Assembly: GCA_025454895.1 (NCBI GenBank)
Contig: JALONO010000004.1
Coordinates: 1 to 35,313, forward strand
Reading direction: 5' to 3'
Length of the DNA stretch: 35,313 nucleotides
From: Bernardetiaceae bacterium
Lineage (GTDB): Bacteria; Bacteroidota; Bacteroidia; Cytophagales; Thermoflexibacteraceae
Numbering within the stretch: the first letter of the stretch is position 1; each line of letters opens with the position of its first letter. Under the pieces are notes generated by a model that saw only the letters and a list, made by a program, of their open reading frames with translations, was not told the DNA's origin and ran no database searches. The translations under genes and the position numbers were made by a program. Below, piece by piece: positions 17,390-25,239 of this stretch.

Positions 17390-19081
17390 ATGGTAGCAAG
17401 TACAGCCATCTTATCGCCTAATGCCCTTAGCCCAGTGAACACGAGCCTGGCCACCGCCATGTTGGAAAATACCCCGTTGGTGGCCGTACAAGGATTTGGG
17501 CTTGACGGGGTGATCCGTTATTGGAACCCTACCAGCACGGCTCAGTACGGCATCAGTGCCGAGCAAGCCCTTGGCAAGCAAATGGACGATGTGTTCGTGT
17601 CGCTGGGGGGCAGCCTTGGCTCGATCCGGGCGGCTATTGACGCGGTGGTGCAAACCAAGCAACCCACCCCGCCGGCCGAAGTAGAAGTGGTAACCAGTAG
17701 CAACCGCCGGTTGTGGATTTTTACCACCATCGTCCCGCTCCTGCGCGAAGGCGAGGTGGTGGAGCTGTATTGCATGGATGTGGATATTACTGAGCGCAAG
17801 CAAGCCGAACGGGAGCTGAAGTCTAAAGAGGCGTTCTTGCAATCGGTGTTTAGCACCTTGCCCAATTTTATGTACGTGTACGACCTGGACCAACAGGTTT
17901 ACATCTTCACCAATAGCACCGTGAGCGAGGTGCTAGGCTACACCAATCTGGACGTGCTCTCGGGCCGGGTGCAGCTTAACCAACTAGTGCACCCCTCCGA
18001 AAAAACTAAGTACGATGCCGCCGTGCGCCAACTGGCCACGAGCGACCACGAAGACACCCTGGTGGCTGCCGAGTACCGGATCAAACACGCCAACCGCCAA
18101 TGGCTGTGGGTGCTCGACCGCATGAAGGTGCTCGAGCACCACGCCGATGGTTCGCCCCGGTCCATCATCGGGTCCATGCAAAACATTGACCAGTGGAAAA
18201 ACGCCGAGCGCGATATTGAAAAGCTGCTGGTAAACACCCGCAATAAAAACCGCGACATTCAAGAACGGAACGAAGCCCTGGCCGCTAAAAACCAAGAACT
18301 GGCCCAAAACCAAGAGCGCCTGAAGCTGATCAACGCCGAGTTGGAAGAAAAAAGTGAGCTACTGCTGCAACAGCGCGCCCAGTTGGAGCAAACCCTGGAA
18401 GAGATGGAGGAGCGTAATTTTGAACTAGACCAACTGGTTTACAAAGTCTCGCACGACATCCGCTCGCCGCTCACCTCCATGCTGGGGTTGATCAACGTGA
18501 TCAAGCTGGATCCGTCGTTAGCCCAGGAGAGCTTAGACCACATGGAGCAAAGCGTGCGCCGCCTCGATGAGTTTGTGAAGTCGATGCTGAACTACGCCAA
18601 GGCTAACCGGGTGGAAAGCCAGCAGCAATCCATTGATTTTGGCCAACTGATCCGCCAATGCCTCTCCGATTTTACGTATATGGATGGTTTCGAGACCATC
18701 GAGAAGAAAGTGGATATCCGGGGCGAAGTGGACAGCTTCCGGGGCGACAAACTGCGGATCGACATCATCCTACGCAACCTCGTCGCGAACGCCATCAAAT
18801 ATTACAATCCCCGCAACGCCCCTTCCTATATCCTTATTGAGATTGAGGTCAAAGATAAAGTTTGCGAAATCACCGTGGCCGACAACGGTATCGGCATCCG
18901 GCCGGAGTTTTTGACCAAGGTATTCGACATGTTTTTCCGGGCTACCGAAAGTTCCAACGGCTCGGGCCTGGGCCTTTACATCGTGAAACAAACGGTGGAC
19001 CGCCTCAAGGGCAGCATTGATATCCGCAGCGAGTTTGGGGTGGGCACCACGGTAAAACTCCGGTTGCCGTCCACCGTTTAA
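17390..19081 (+). CDS. Soluble PAS-PAS histidine kinase
   Basis: This 563-residue cytoplasmic sensor kinase has PAS1 (about 25-140, ending at MDVDITERKQAE), PAS2 (about 150-270, a PAS_3-like fold with a PAC ending at IIGSMQNID), a long coiled coil (about 275-345), HisKA with His355 in YKVSHDIRSPLTSMLGL, and HATPase (about 460-563) with NLVANAIKY, DNGIGIR and GSGLGLYIV. It has no membrane segment and no receiver domain. Its H box (HDIRSP) differs from the two tandem kinases (HNLRAP), so it is not a recent copy of them. Its stop lies 23 bases from the end of the convergent peptidase gene. The sensed signal is unknown. Confidence 0.92.
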   Translation: MVASTAILSPNALSPVNTSLATAMLENTPLVAVQGFGLDGVIRYWNPTSTAQYGISAEQALGKQMDDVFVSLGGSLGSIRAAIDAVVQTKQPTPPAEVEVVTSSNRRLWIFTTIVPLLREGEVVELYCMDVDITERKQAERELKSKEAFLQSVFSTLPNFMYVYDLDQQVYIFTNSTVSEVLGYTNLDVLSGRVQLNQLVHPSEKTKYDAAVRQLATSDHEDTLVAAEYRIKHANRQWLWVLDRMKVLEHHADGSPRSIIGSMQNIDQWKNAERDIEKLLVNTRNKNRDIQERNEALAAKNQELAQNQERLKLINAELEEKSELLLQQRAQLEQTLEEMEERNFELDQLVYKVSHDIRSPLTSMLGLINVIKLDPSLAQESLDHMEQSVRRLDEFVKSMLNYAKANRVESQQQSIDFGQLIRQCLSDFTYMDGFETIEKKVDIRGEVDSFRGDKLRIDIILRNLVANAIKYYNPRNAPSYILIEIEVKDKVCEITVADNGIGIRPEFLTKVFDMFFRATESSNGSGLGLYIVKQTVDRLKGSIDIRSEFGVGTTVKLRLPSTV

Positions 19082-19104
19082 CTGCACCACCACTGGGCGG
19101 CTTT

Positions 19105-20541
19105 CTACTTCCGCAACTCGATGATCACCGGGACCACGCTGCCCGGGCCGCCCGCATCGCGTAAGCTAAAGCTTGGGGAATTGTTTGCGTATTGGATGCT
19201 GGCCGGGGCAATTAGGTCGCGGCCCAAGGCTTGGCTGAGCCGGTCGGTTACGGAACCGCTGGTGGCGTTCAGTTTAGCGATCAATTGCTTAGTATCCAAG
19301 GCTTTGCGCGAGTAGAGCATGACCAAATGGTCGCTATTGCGGGCCGCATCCAGTTGTAGGTAATCGTCTTCGCTGGGGAAGGGCAGCACCCCCCGCCGGT
19401 AGCTGAGCAACGGGCTGTAACCTGGCCGGGGGAGCAACAGTTTGCCCCGCTGGGCCTCGTCCACGTTGAGCACGTAGAGGTACACTGGCTCTTGATGGCT
19501 CAGCATCAACTGAAACGACGTGCCAGCGGCCAAGGCGGCCCGAGTGCGGTAAATGCCCCGGTCCAGTACTACCTCAATGGGCTTGTAGTCTTGCTTGCGC
19601 AACGCCACCTCGCCCCTAAACTTGTTGGTGTTCGCTACTGGGGTGTACCCTTCCGTTTTGCCATTGTCCTTTTTGACCTGGCCGCTCAAGCCGCCGGGAG
19701 CTGCCGCCGCAAAATCCGCCATTTCGAACGCCTCCACGCAGTGGGTCTCAAAATCTTTGTAGCGCATCCAAAAAAAGCCGTTGTTGGCCCATTTGGGACC
19801 CCAACTGTTCATGATTTCCACCGCCCCGCCATATTTCTGGTCGTCGTAGCCCACTACCGTTACGGCGTGGTAGCCCTTGCTGGCATCGTTGTAACCAGCG
19901 GGCGGGTTCCACACGTCGCGCACGTTGTCCCACGACTTAAAGCATTGGATCGAGATAATCACGGGTTTACCCTCGGCCAGGCTTTTTTTCACTCCGGGCA
20001 ACACCGCCGATTTGGCCCCGCCTTGGTACAAAAACAGCCGCTTGTAGTCCATAATCAGGTGGTCGCGGGCTTTCAGGCGGTCGGCCGGGTTCACGCTGCG
20101 CTCGCACTGGAAGCCAAAATCGTTGAACAGCGGCGTGCCCTGGGTTTTCAGCACGTGCATGGCATCCACAATGTAGGTTCCGTAGCGGCAGTCGGGCGTT
20201 TGGCGGATCTGGTTGTAAACAAACGAAGGCGAGAAACGGCCCAGGTCCACTACGGCTTGGCCACTAACCCCCCGCCGCTGGGCCATTAAAATAGTACGGC
20301 CCGCGTACGCCGCCGCCCAGGCCGTGCAAGTGCCGGTGGCCCCTTGGTCCTGCGGGGTGGGGCAATACTTGCGCAACGAAACCTGGGAGGGCACCCGGTA
20401 ATCGCCCCGGCTTAGCGGCACGGTAAGCGGCACGCTTTCATATTTGGCCGAGTCGAACAAGCAGCCAGTGCTGTAGTTTTGGCCAAGGGCGGGATGGGCC
20501 AGCAGATAACCGGCCACCAAAGGCAACCATGCAGATTTCAT
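19105..20541 (-). CDS. Secreted papain-like (C1) cysteine peptidase with C-terminal DUF4384-like domain
   Basis: This 478-residue exported protein begins with a signal peptide (1 to about 20, cut after HPALG). The C1 peptidase domain spans about 45-275, with Gln66 of the oxyanion hole and catalytic Cys72 in DQGATGTCTAW, His225 in GYHAVTVVGYDD and Asn245 in NSWG, so the active site is complete. The C-terminal part (about 300-478) reads like a DUF4384-type beta domain, which is often attached to bacterial peptidases. No propeptide is obvious and no type IX sorting tail was recognised, so its final location (periplasm, outer membrane or outside) is uncertain. The frame begins at a TTG at 20547; the ATG at 20541 is preferred. 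A role in degrading protein or processing partners is inferred only. Confidence 0.88.
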   Translation of the reverse strand: MKSAWLPLVAGYLLAHPALGQNYSTGCLFDSAKYESVPLTVPLSRGDYRVPSQVSLRKYCPTPQDQGATGTCTAWAAAYAGRTILMAQRRGVSGQAVVDLGRFSPSFVYNQIRQTPDCRYGTYIVDAMHVLKTQGTPLFNDFGFQCERSVNPADRLKARDHLIMDYKRLFLYQGGAKSAVLPGVKKSLAEGKPVIISIQCFKSWDNVRDVWNPPAGYNDASKGYHAVTVVGYDDQKYGGAVEIMNSWGPKWANNGFFWMRYKDFETHCVEAFEMADFAAAAPGGLSGQVKKDNGKTEGYTPVANTNKFRGEVALRKQDYKPIEVVLDRGIYRTRAALAAGTSFQLMLSHQEPVYLYVLNVDEAQRGKLLLPRPGYSPLLSYRRGVLPFPSEDDYLQLDAARNSDHLVMLYSRKALDTKQLIAKLNATSGSVTDRLSQALGRDLIAPASIQYANNSPSFSLRDAGGPGSVVPVIIELRK

Positions 20542-20901
20542 AAGCAAGGGGTTTCAAAAAGTCTAGCAACAATTATGTTTCCAAAAATTGATCGTGCCGT
20601 AATGCCACTGGGGATTCTCGGCCAAAAGCCCCCAATTGGCGGTGAAAGGCGGGAATAAAGTAGGATTTTAACCAATACAACCTGTAAATTTTTTAAGATG
20701 ATGTAAATGCGCCCGCCCGGCATCAAGCCAGACGGCTGGTTGTGAAGATTGACCGCCAAATCTCCGGCGTTTTCACAGTCGACGGGCCGGGGGCATCACC
20801 GCACTGATCTCCAACCTTCGCGGGGTAAGCTCGTGCGCCCCAATACGCCGTAATCTTTTGAAAATCAGCAGAAAATAAAAAAATGGCAATCATCCAGCCC
20901 A
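20542..20901. other. Intergenic region between peptidase and porQ, no gene supported
   Basis: This 360-base region lies between two minus-strand genes and should contain the peptidase promoter. I found no exact TAnnTTTG on the minus strand. A minus-strand frame to 20759 overlaps the peptidase start and has no recognisable features. The part after 20700 is less AT-rich than the part nearest the peptidase. No convincing terminator follows porQ. Confidence 0.35.
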
Positions 20902-21981
20902 CTATTTAACCGTTTTGCGGCGTTTGGCCAGCGTGCGCGGGTCAAAGCTGAGGCCCAGCCAACTTAGCCCGCCCGCTACGTGCCGCACGTTGTACGAGTA
21001 GGAGATCTCGAACGTTCTGATTTTGAGCATGAAACCCAAGGCAAACCCGCTGAGGGCGCGCCGTTGGGGCAAACTCAGCTCGCGTCGCTGCAAAAAGTTG
21101 TAGCCCAAGCGCAGGTTAAAATTCGGGTGTACCAGAAACTCGCCGCCCAGCACCAAGTGGCGGCTTAGGCGGTCGGTCCAGCTAATTTGGCGGCTCACCA
21201 GGTTACCATTATTGTCCAACTGGCGGTCCAGCGCGGGGTCGTTGTACGCGATGTTACCGGGCGGGGCCAGTTGGTGGGCCGTGAACGAGAACCGCAACGG
21301 CATCCGCTCCGGCTTGAACGAAACGCCCAGTTGCACATCAAAGGGCAGGGCCAGGTCGGTGCTGGGCAGGTAGTTGCTCAGGGCCGCGCCGAGGTTTTTG
21401 ATGGCCAGGCCCACCCGCAGGTCGCGGCGCGGGTGAACAAAGGTGCCGCCCAGGTCCAGCAAAAGGGCGGTGGCCGTAAACCCGCCTAAGTTGGAACCGG
21501 CCAACTTGAGGTTGGCCCCCAGGGTAAACGGGGCCAGGGTGTGGCTGTAATGGAAGGTGAGGGCGTAGTCGTGGGCATTGAAACTGCCCGTGGGCGCGCC
21601 GGTGGCATCGTAGCCAGCAAACTGGCCGTAGCTAAGGTATTGTAGCCCTAGGCCCAGCCGGGCTTGTGGCCCCCGTCGCAGCAGCCCGGTAAGGGTGCTA
21701 TAAGTAGCCCCTACGTTCAGCCCGGCCAGGCCCAGGCTCACGTGCGCATGGGCGGTGTCGGCGCTAAGGCCGGGGTTGGCCAAAAAACCGCTGGGGTCGC
21801 GGTGGTCGGCGGTGAGGTTCACGCCGCCCAGCGCGGTGGTGCGCGCATTGGCGGGCAGCAGCAAAAACGCGAACGATTGCCGCCCGCCGATCTGGGCCAG
21901 GGCCGCCCCGGGCAACAGCAGCCAGGTCAGCAGTAGCCAAGCGGGCCGGACGAAGGGAAATGGCTGGGCAAATAGCGGCAT
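20902..21981 (-). CDS. porQ: Type IX secretion system protein PorQ-like
   Basis: This 359-residue protein has a signal peptide (1 to about 30, ending GAALAQ) and a body rich in alternating beta strands with aromatic ends, as in PorV/PorQ-type outer-membrane barrels of the FadL-like fold. Recognisable family stretches are IGGRQSFAFLLLPANARTTALGG (31-53), the NPGLS and VGATYSTL regions, and the C-terminal SYSYNVRHVAGGLSWLGLSFD-like ending. PorQ, with PorU, PorV and PorZ, belongs to the surface attachment complex of the type IX system in Porphyromonas. No other por gene is in the window, which is usual because por genes are scattered. The frame is open to 22059, but the ATG at 21981 starts the signal peptide directly. 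Confidence 0.82.
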   Translation of the reverse strand: MPLFAQPFPFVRPAWLLLTWLLLPGAALAQIGGRQSFAFLLLPANARTTALGGVNLTADHRDPSGFLANPGLSADTAHAHVSLGLAGLNVGATYSTLTGLLRRGPQARLGLGLQYLSYGQFAGYDATGAPTGSFNAHDYALTFHYSHTLAPFTLGANLKLAGSNLGGFTATALLLDLGGTFVHPRRDLRVGLAIKNLGAALSNYLPSTDLALPFDVQLGVSFKPERMPLRFSFTAHQLAPPGNIAYNDPALDRQLDNNGNLVSRQISWTDRLSRHLVLGGEFLVHPNFNLRLGYNFLQRRELSLPQRRALSGFALGFMLKIRTFEISYSYNVRHVAGGLSWLGLSFDPRTLAKRRKTVK

Positions 21982-22166
21982 CCTGAGCTGATTTGGCCCC
22001 CAAGTTCGGGCAAGTGGGGGTAAAAACGATGGGCCGGGCCAAAAACGTAAGGTGGCCAACCCCGCCCGGGCGCGGGGACGGATGCGTACCGCCGCGCCCC
22101 ACTGGCCAGCTGATGCCGTAGCGAGATAGCCGATGCAAAACCCGCCGCCTCGATTTCCTAAAAGAA

Positions 22167-22191
22167 AAAAAGCGGCGTTAGGCCGCTTTTT
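22167..22191 (-). terminator. Strong intrinsic terminator after the 710-residue gene
   Basis: A perfect 10-bp stem (AAAAAGCGGC with GCCGCTTTTT) surrounds a 5-base loop. Read on the minus strand it lies 19 bases after the stop codon at 22210 and is followed by more T. Because both arms end in A/T runs it could work in both directions. It isolates the 710-residue gene from porQ. Confidence 0.8.
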
Positions 22192-22209
22192 CCTCTGAAA
22201 ATCAATAAT

Positions 22210-24342
22210 TTAGATAGTGCGCAGGGCGCGGTTGTACTCTAAAATAAAGCATTGCACCGCCGAGCGGATGGCGGCCTGCTCGGTAAATTCGTCCGGGTTG
22301 ATTTTTTTACTGGCAAAATCGGGAGCGTAACCGTGGTTGCGGTCCACGCATTGGGCCACGTTGCCCACGGGCAGGTGGTCGATCCGGTCGCCGTCGGCGC
22401 GGTAGGTTACTTTGAGGTAGTCGCGCTCGCTGGGCACCCAGGTGTACACCTTGTGCCGGGCGTTATACACATGCACCTCAAATTGTCGGTCTTTTTCGTT
22501 GCCGAAGGCTTTTACCTGGGCGTTGAACACCAGGTTCGACTCGTCGTTGGCCACTTGGTAAATCTCGAGTTGGAATTTGTCGTTAGGGTTGCGGCGGATG
22601 AGCCGGTAGTAATATAAGATGTTGCCCCGCTGGATTTGCCCGCTGAACCAGTTGGTGCTGGTGGCCGTGTACTCAAAGTATTTTTCGGAGCCTTCGGGTT
22701 GCATCCAGGGGTCGTTTTGTACCATTTTGTTGAGCCGCTCAATTTCGCTCACCGAGGGGTCGGGGCCTATCACATCGCCGATAACTTTTTTCTTGGCAAA
22801 GTTGACCAGTTTACCTTGTTCTAATTTGGTGCGTTCGTTCTGGGCCAAAATCAGTTTTCGCTCCTCGATGGGAGTCTTTTTCGGAGGGGCGGGCGCGGGC
22901 AGGGGCAGGCGGGTAAGCATATCGGCCACGTAGCGCTTGCCATGGTCCAAACTCTTGAAATTGAGTTCGTCCACGTTGGCCATTTCGTGGTAATACACCA
23001 GGTTGGTGCTGTCGATGCCAAATTCCAGAAAACGCTGGGCCAGGCGGCCTTGGTATTGGGCGGCCAGCGGTTGCAGCCAAGGGTCGGCCTTCAAGGCCCG
23101 CTCCCAGCTTACCAAGCGCACCGGCTGCTTCACTTGGCTAACAATCCGATCCACCAAGTCGCGCAACTGCTTTTGGTAGGCATCGTACTTGGCTGGCCCG
23201 GCCAGTTCTTTCACCACGGGTTGGCTGAGCTGCCGTTGCAAGGCCAAAAAAGGTTTTACCTGTCCGCCAAAACCTTGGCGCAGCCCGGCCTGATCAATTT
23301 GGATTTGGCCTTGGGTGTCCGGGTGGGCGTCCAGGGTTTTGCCCAGGCCCTCGATACTGCCGGTTTTGCCGTCGAACTGGGCAAACTCCTTCAACAGGCC
23401 GGCGGCAGGGGCCAACCCAGTTTCGTCCAGACCGTGGTTGGTTACGGCGGCTAGTTGGCGCAAAGTAATGAGCCGGGGGATGCCCTTTTGGTAACGCTCC
23501 AAAATCACTAGCGATTTGAACTTCATTTCCGGGTTTACGGCCGGGAACTTGGCCAGCAGTTGGTACGCTTTTTCGTTATCCAGGCGGAGCGAGGCTACTT
23601 CTACTTGCCGGGCCAGCCAAGGCCATTCTAGCCAGGCGATTTGGCTACCGCGCTGCTGGTATTGTTGCATCATCTCAAAATGGCGGGCCTTGTCCAAATT
23701 GCTGTGCCCGTAAGCCCGATAGTGCTCAAACATGGCCTGCCATTTGGCTTGCAGGTAAGCGGCATCGGGGTCCACGGCGGCTTTGGCCAGCGCATTGATA
23801 GCCTCGTGGTGGTTGATCATGTCAAACTCGTGCAGCAACCGGGCATAGTGCAGGTTGGCGGCCGGGTCGCCGGTTTGGGCTTGTTGGTAAACGGCGTAAA
23901 AATCTTTGAGGAACAAATTAGGTTGGTAATCGAAATACTTGGCCGGTTGGCGCAGGGCCAGGGCCTCGTTAAAATACTGCTGGGCCAGCACCGGGTTGGG
24001 CTTGAGGCCGTAACCGCCGAAAAAGTATAATTGGAACAACTGAAACTTGGCCTCGAACAGTTGGGCCGGTTGGGCCAGGTATTTAGGGTTGAGGGCCCGC
24101 AAATACCATTTGGCGGCTCCTTTGTAGTCTTTGATCTCGTCCACGTCCATCGGGGCGGCTTGGTGCAAGGCACCTACCGCCAAAATGGCCGCCACGTCGC
24201 CCTGGCGGGCTTTTTTGATCTCGGCTTTGTAAGGTTCTAAGTTGGGTTCACCGCGCTTGGTTTGCGCCAGAGCGGGGCCTTGCCAAACGACAATGAGCAG
24301 GCCCACTAGCCAGGTAAAACGGAAAAGTGATAAGGGGGTCAT
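22210..24342 (-). CDS. Secreted Sel1/TPR-like protein of unknown function
   Basis: I do not recognise this 710-residue protein by name. It has a clear signal peptide (1-26, cut before Gln27). A helical region (about 30-250) contains Sel1-like units, for example AAKWYLRALN near 80 and AQQYFNEALALRQPAKY near 120, with alanine and tyrosine at repeat-like positions. The middle (about 250-480) is helical with no motif I can name. The C-terminal part (about 545-690) looks like a beta-rich domain of alternating strands. Its eventual location is the periplasm or cell surface. It is bounded by its own terminator, so it is probably monocistronic. Sel1 repeats usually bind proteins, so scaffold or adaptor roles are plausible, but this is inference. 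Confidence 0.75.
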   Translation of the reverse strand: MTPLSLFRFTWLVGLLIVVWQGPALAQTKRGEPNLEPYKAEIKKARQGDVAAILAVGALHQAAPMDVDEIKDYKGAAKWYLRALNPKYLAQPAQLFEAKFQLFQLYFFGGYGLKPNPVLAQQYFNEALALRQPAKYFDYQPNLFLKDFYAVYQQAQTGDPAANLHYARLLHEFDMINHHEAINALAKAAVDPDAAYLQAKWQAMFEHYRAYGHSNLDKARHFEMMQQYQQRGSQIAWLEWPWLARQVEVASLRLDNEKAYQLLAKFPAVNPEMKFKSLVILERYQKGIPRLITLRQLAAVTNHGLDETGLAPAAGLLKEFAQFDGKTGSIEGLGKTLDAHPDTQGQIQIDQAGLRQGFGGQVKPFLALQRQLSQPVVKELAGPAKYDAYQKQLRDLVDRIVSQVKQPVRLVSWERALKADPWLQPLAAQYQGRLAQRFLEFGIDSTNLVYYHEMANVDELNFKSLDHGKRYVADMLTRLPLPAPAPPKKTPIEERKLILAQNERTKLEQGKLVNFAKKKVIGDVIGPDPSVSEIERLNKMVQNDPWMQPEGSEKYFEYTATSTNWFSGQIQRGNILYYYRLIRRNPNDKFQLEIYQVANDESNLVFNAQVKAFGNEKDRQFEVHVYNARHKVYTWVPSERDYLKVTYRADGDRIDHLPVGNVAQCVDRNHGYAPDFASKKINPDEFTEQAAIRSAVQCFILEYNRALRTI

Positions 24343-24698
24343 GGAGAAGAGGATGTTTGATAACTAAATACGGGCAATTGGCCCGTTGGTTTTTTAAGCG
24401 TAAAAGCCATGCCAATTTATGGTTATGACGGCCAGGCCAACGGCTTTTTAACAATCTGGACGCAACTTTTTTTATTCCTAATAAATATTTAAATAATTCA
24501 AAAATAATTTAGCCATAATTGCGTTTCTGGTCTCGCTATCATTCAAAGGTAGCAGCCTGGCCAGGCGGGGAGATGGCCAGTTTTGATCAAAATGCAAGAT
24601 GAACCGGTGGGCTAGTTAGCCACAAAATAAGCCTCGCCGTCCGCGAGGGATCAGCGAGGGATCAGACAAGTTGCCCAGGTGAGGGCGAGGGAAATCGG
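24343..24698. other. Intergenic region with hairpins, a -7 box and an 11-bp tandem repeat
   Basis: No gene is seen. ACGGGC/GCCCGT (24370-24375 and 24381-24386) form a hairpin followed on the plus strand by TGGTTTTTT, which is terminator-like although no plus-strand gene precedes it. AAAAGCC/GGCTTTT (24402-24408 and 24442-24448) form a second inverted repeat. A minus-strand TATTTTTG lies at 24499-24506 without a matching TTTG. If it drives the 710-residue gene, both hairpins lie in its leader. GCGAGGGATCA is repeated head to tail at 24643-24664. Confidence 0.4.
24499..24506 (-). promoter_or_regulatory. Possible -7 box for the 710-residue gene
   Basis: TATTTTTG on the minus strand fits TAnnTTTG, but the upstream TTTG is at the wrong distance (37 bases). 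The transcript would have a leader of about 150 bases containing both hairpins of this spacer. Confidence 0.28.
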
Positions 24699-24956
24699 CT
24701 AACTTTTTACCGGCTGGCCGCGTTTGGACGGATCGGGTGCGCCCGGAGGCAGCACGTACACGCCCGGTGGCAGGTCCAACGTGGGGATGTCATCGATGCG
24801 GGCATCGCCGCCGTCCCCATCCGAACTGTCGTTGTCCCGTCCAGGCCGGGGCCGCAAGGCATTAGCCCACGACTTGGCCCGCCGCCGGAACAAAATGAAC
24901 AAAATAACGGTGTAGGCGAGAAGGGCGAGGCCGATTTGGACTAGGAGGAGAAACAT
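24699..24956 (-). CDS. Small single-pass membrane protein, unknown function
   Basis: This 85-residue protein has one strong transmembrane helix at about 2-23, followed by a basic patch (FRRRAKSWANALRPRPGR) that should keep the rest in the cytoplasm. An Asp/Ser/Gly-rich acidic stretch comes next, then a proline-rich tail (PTLDLPPGVYVLPPGAPD). I do not recognise a family. The frame is open to a TTG at 25022, but a near-perfect promoter covers that region, so the ATG at 24956 is the start, leaving a 30-base leader. Just upstream of the ATG the minus strand reads TTTCTCCTCCTAG, which offers no Shine-Dalgarno. It is probably monocistronic. Confidence 0.72.
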   Translation of the reverse strand: MFLLLVQIGLALLAYTVILFILFRRRAKSWANALRPRPGRDNDSSDGDGGDARIDDIPTLDLPPGVYVLPPGAPDPSKRGQPVKS

Positions 24957-24992
24957 GACAAAAGGGAGATAGGGTTTGACAGAAGCGGGATT

Positions 24993-25023
24993 CAAATATA
25001 GAGACTTCTTCTTAACAACCAAA
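24993..25023 (-). promoter_or_regulatory. Near-perfect promoter of the small membrane protein
   Basis: On the minus strand: TTTG (25020-25023), a 19-base spacer and TATATTTG (24993-25000). All defined positions of the Bacteroidota consensus match. Transcription should start near 24986, 30 bases before the ATG at 24956, which settles the start of that gene. Confidence 0.7.
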
Positions 25024-25239
25024 AACTAAACGATGAATTCTCGCCATTAATTGTCCAAATAACCCCATTGACCGATGAATTGTTATGGCAAGCGGAACAA
25101 ATCGCCCATTTTATCGCCGGCTTTTGCCGAACTGCCGGCAAACCCACCAATAAATAACTTGGCGGGGCCAACCAGGTGAGGCGAGTTGTACATTGCTGGG
25201 ACGATTAAATTGTAAATTGCCTGCTTCAGTTGTACCCGC

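Noticed and set aside
20538-20759. 73-residue minus-strand frame upstream of the peptidase
   Set aside because: It overlaps the peptidase start by a few bases in another frame and shows no protein-like features; the region must hold the peptidase promoter.
24643-24664. Tandem 11-bp repeat as a possible CRISPR or minisatellite seed
   Set aside because: Only two copies without spacers; more likely a small slippage duplication.
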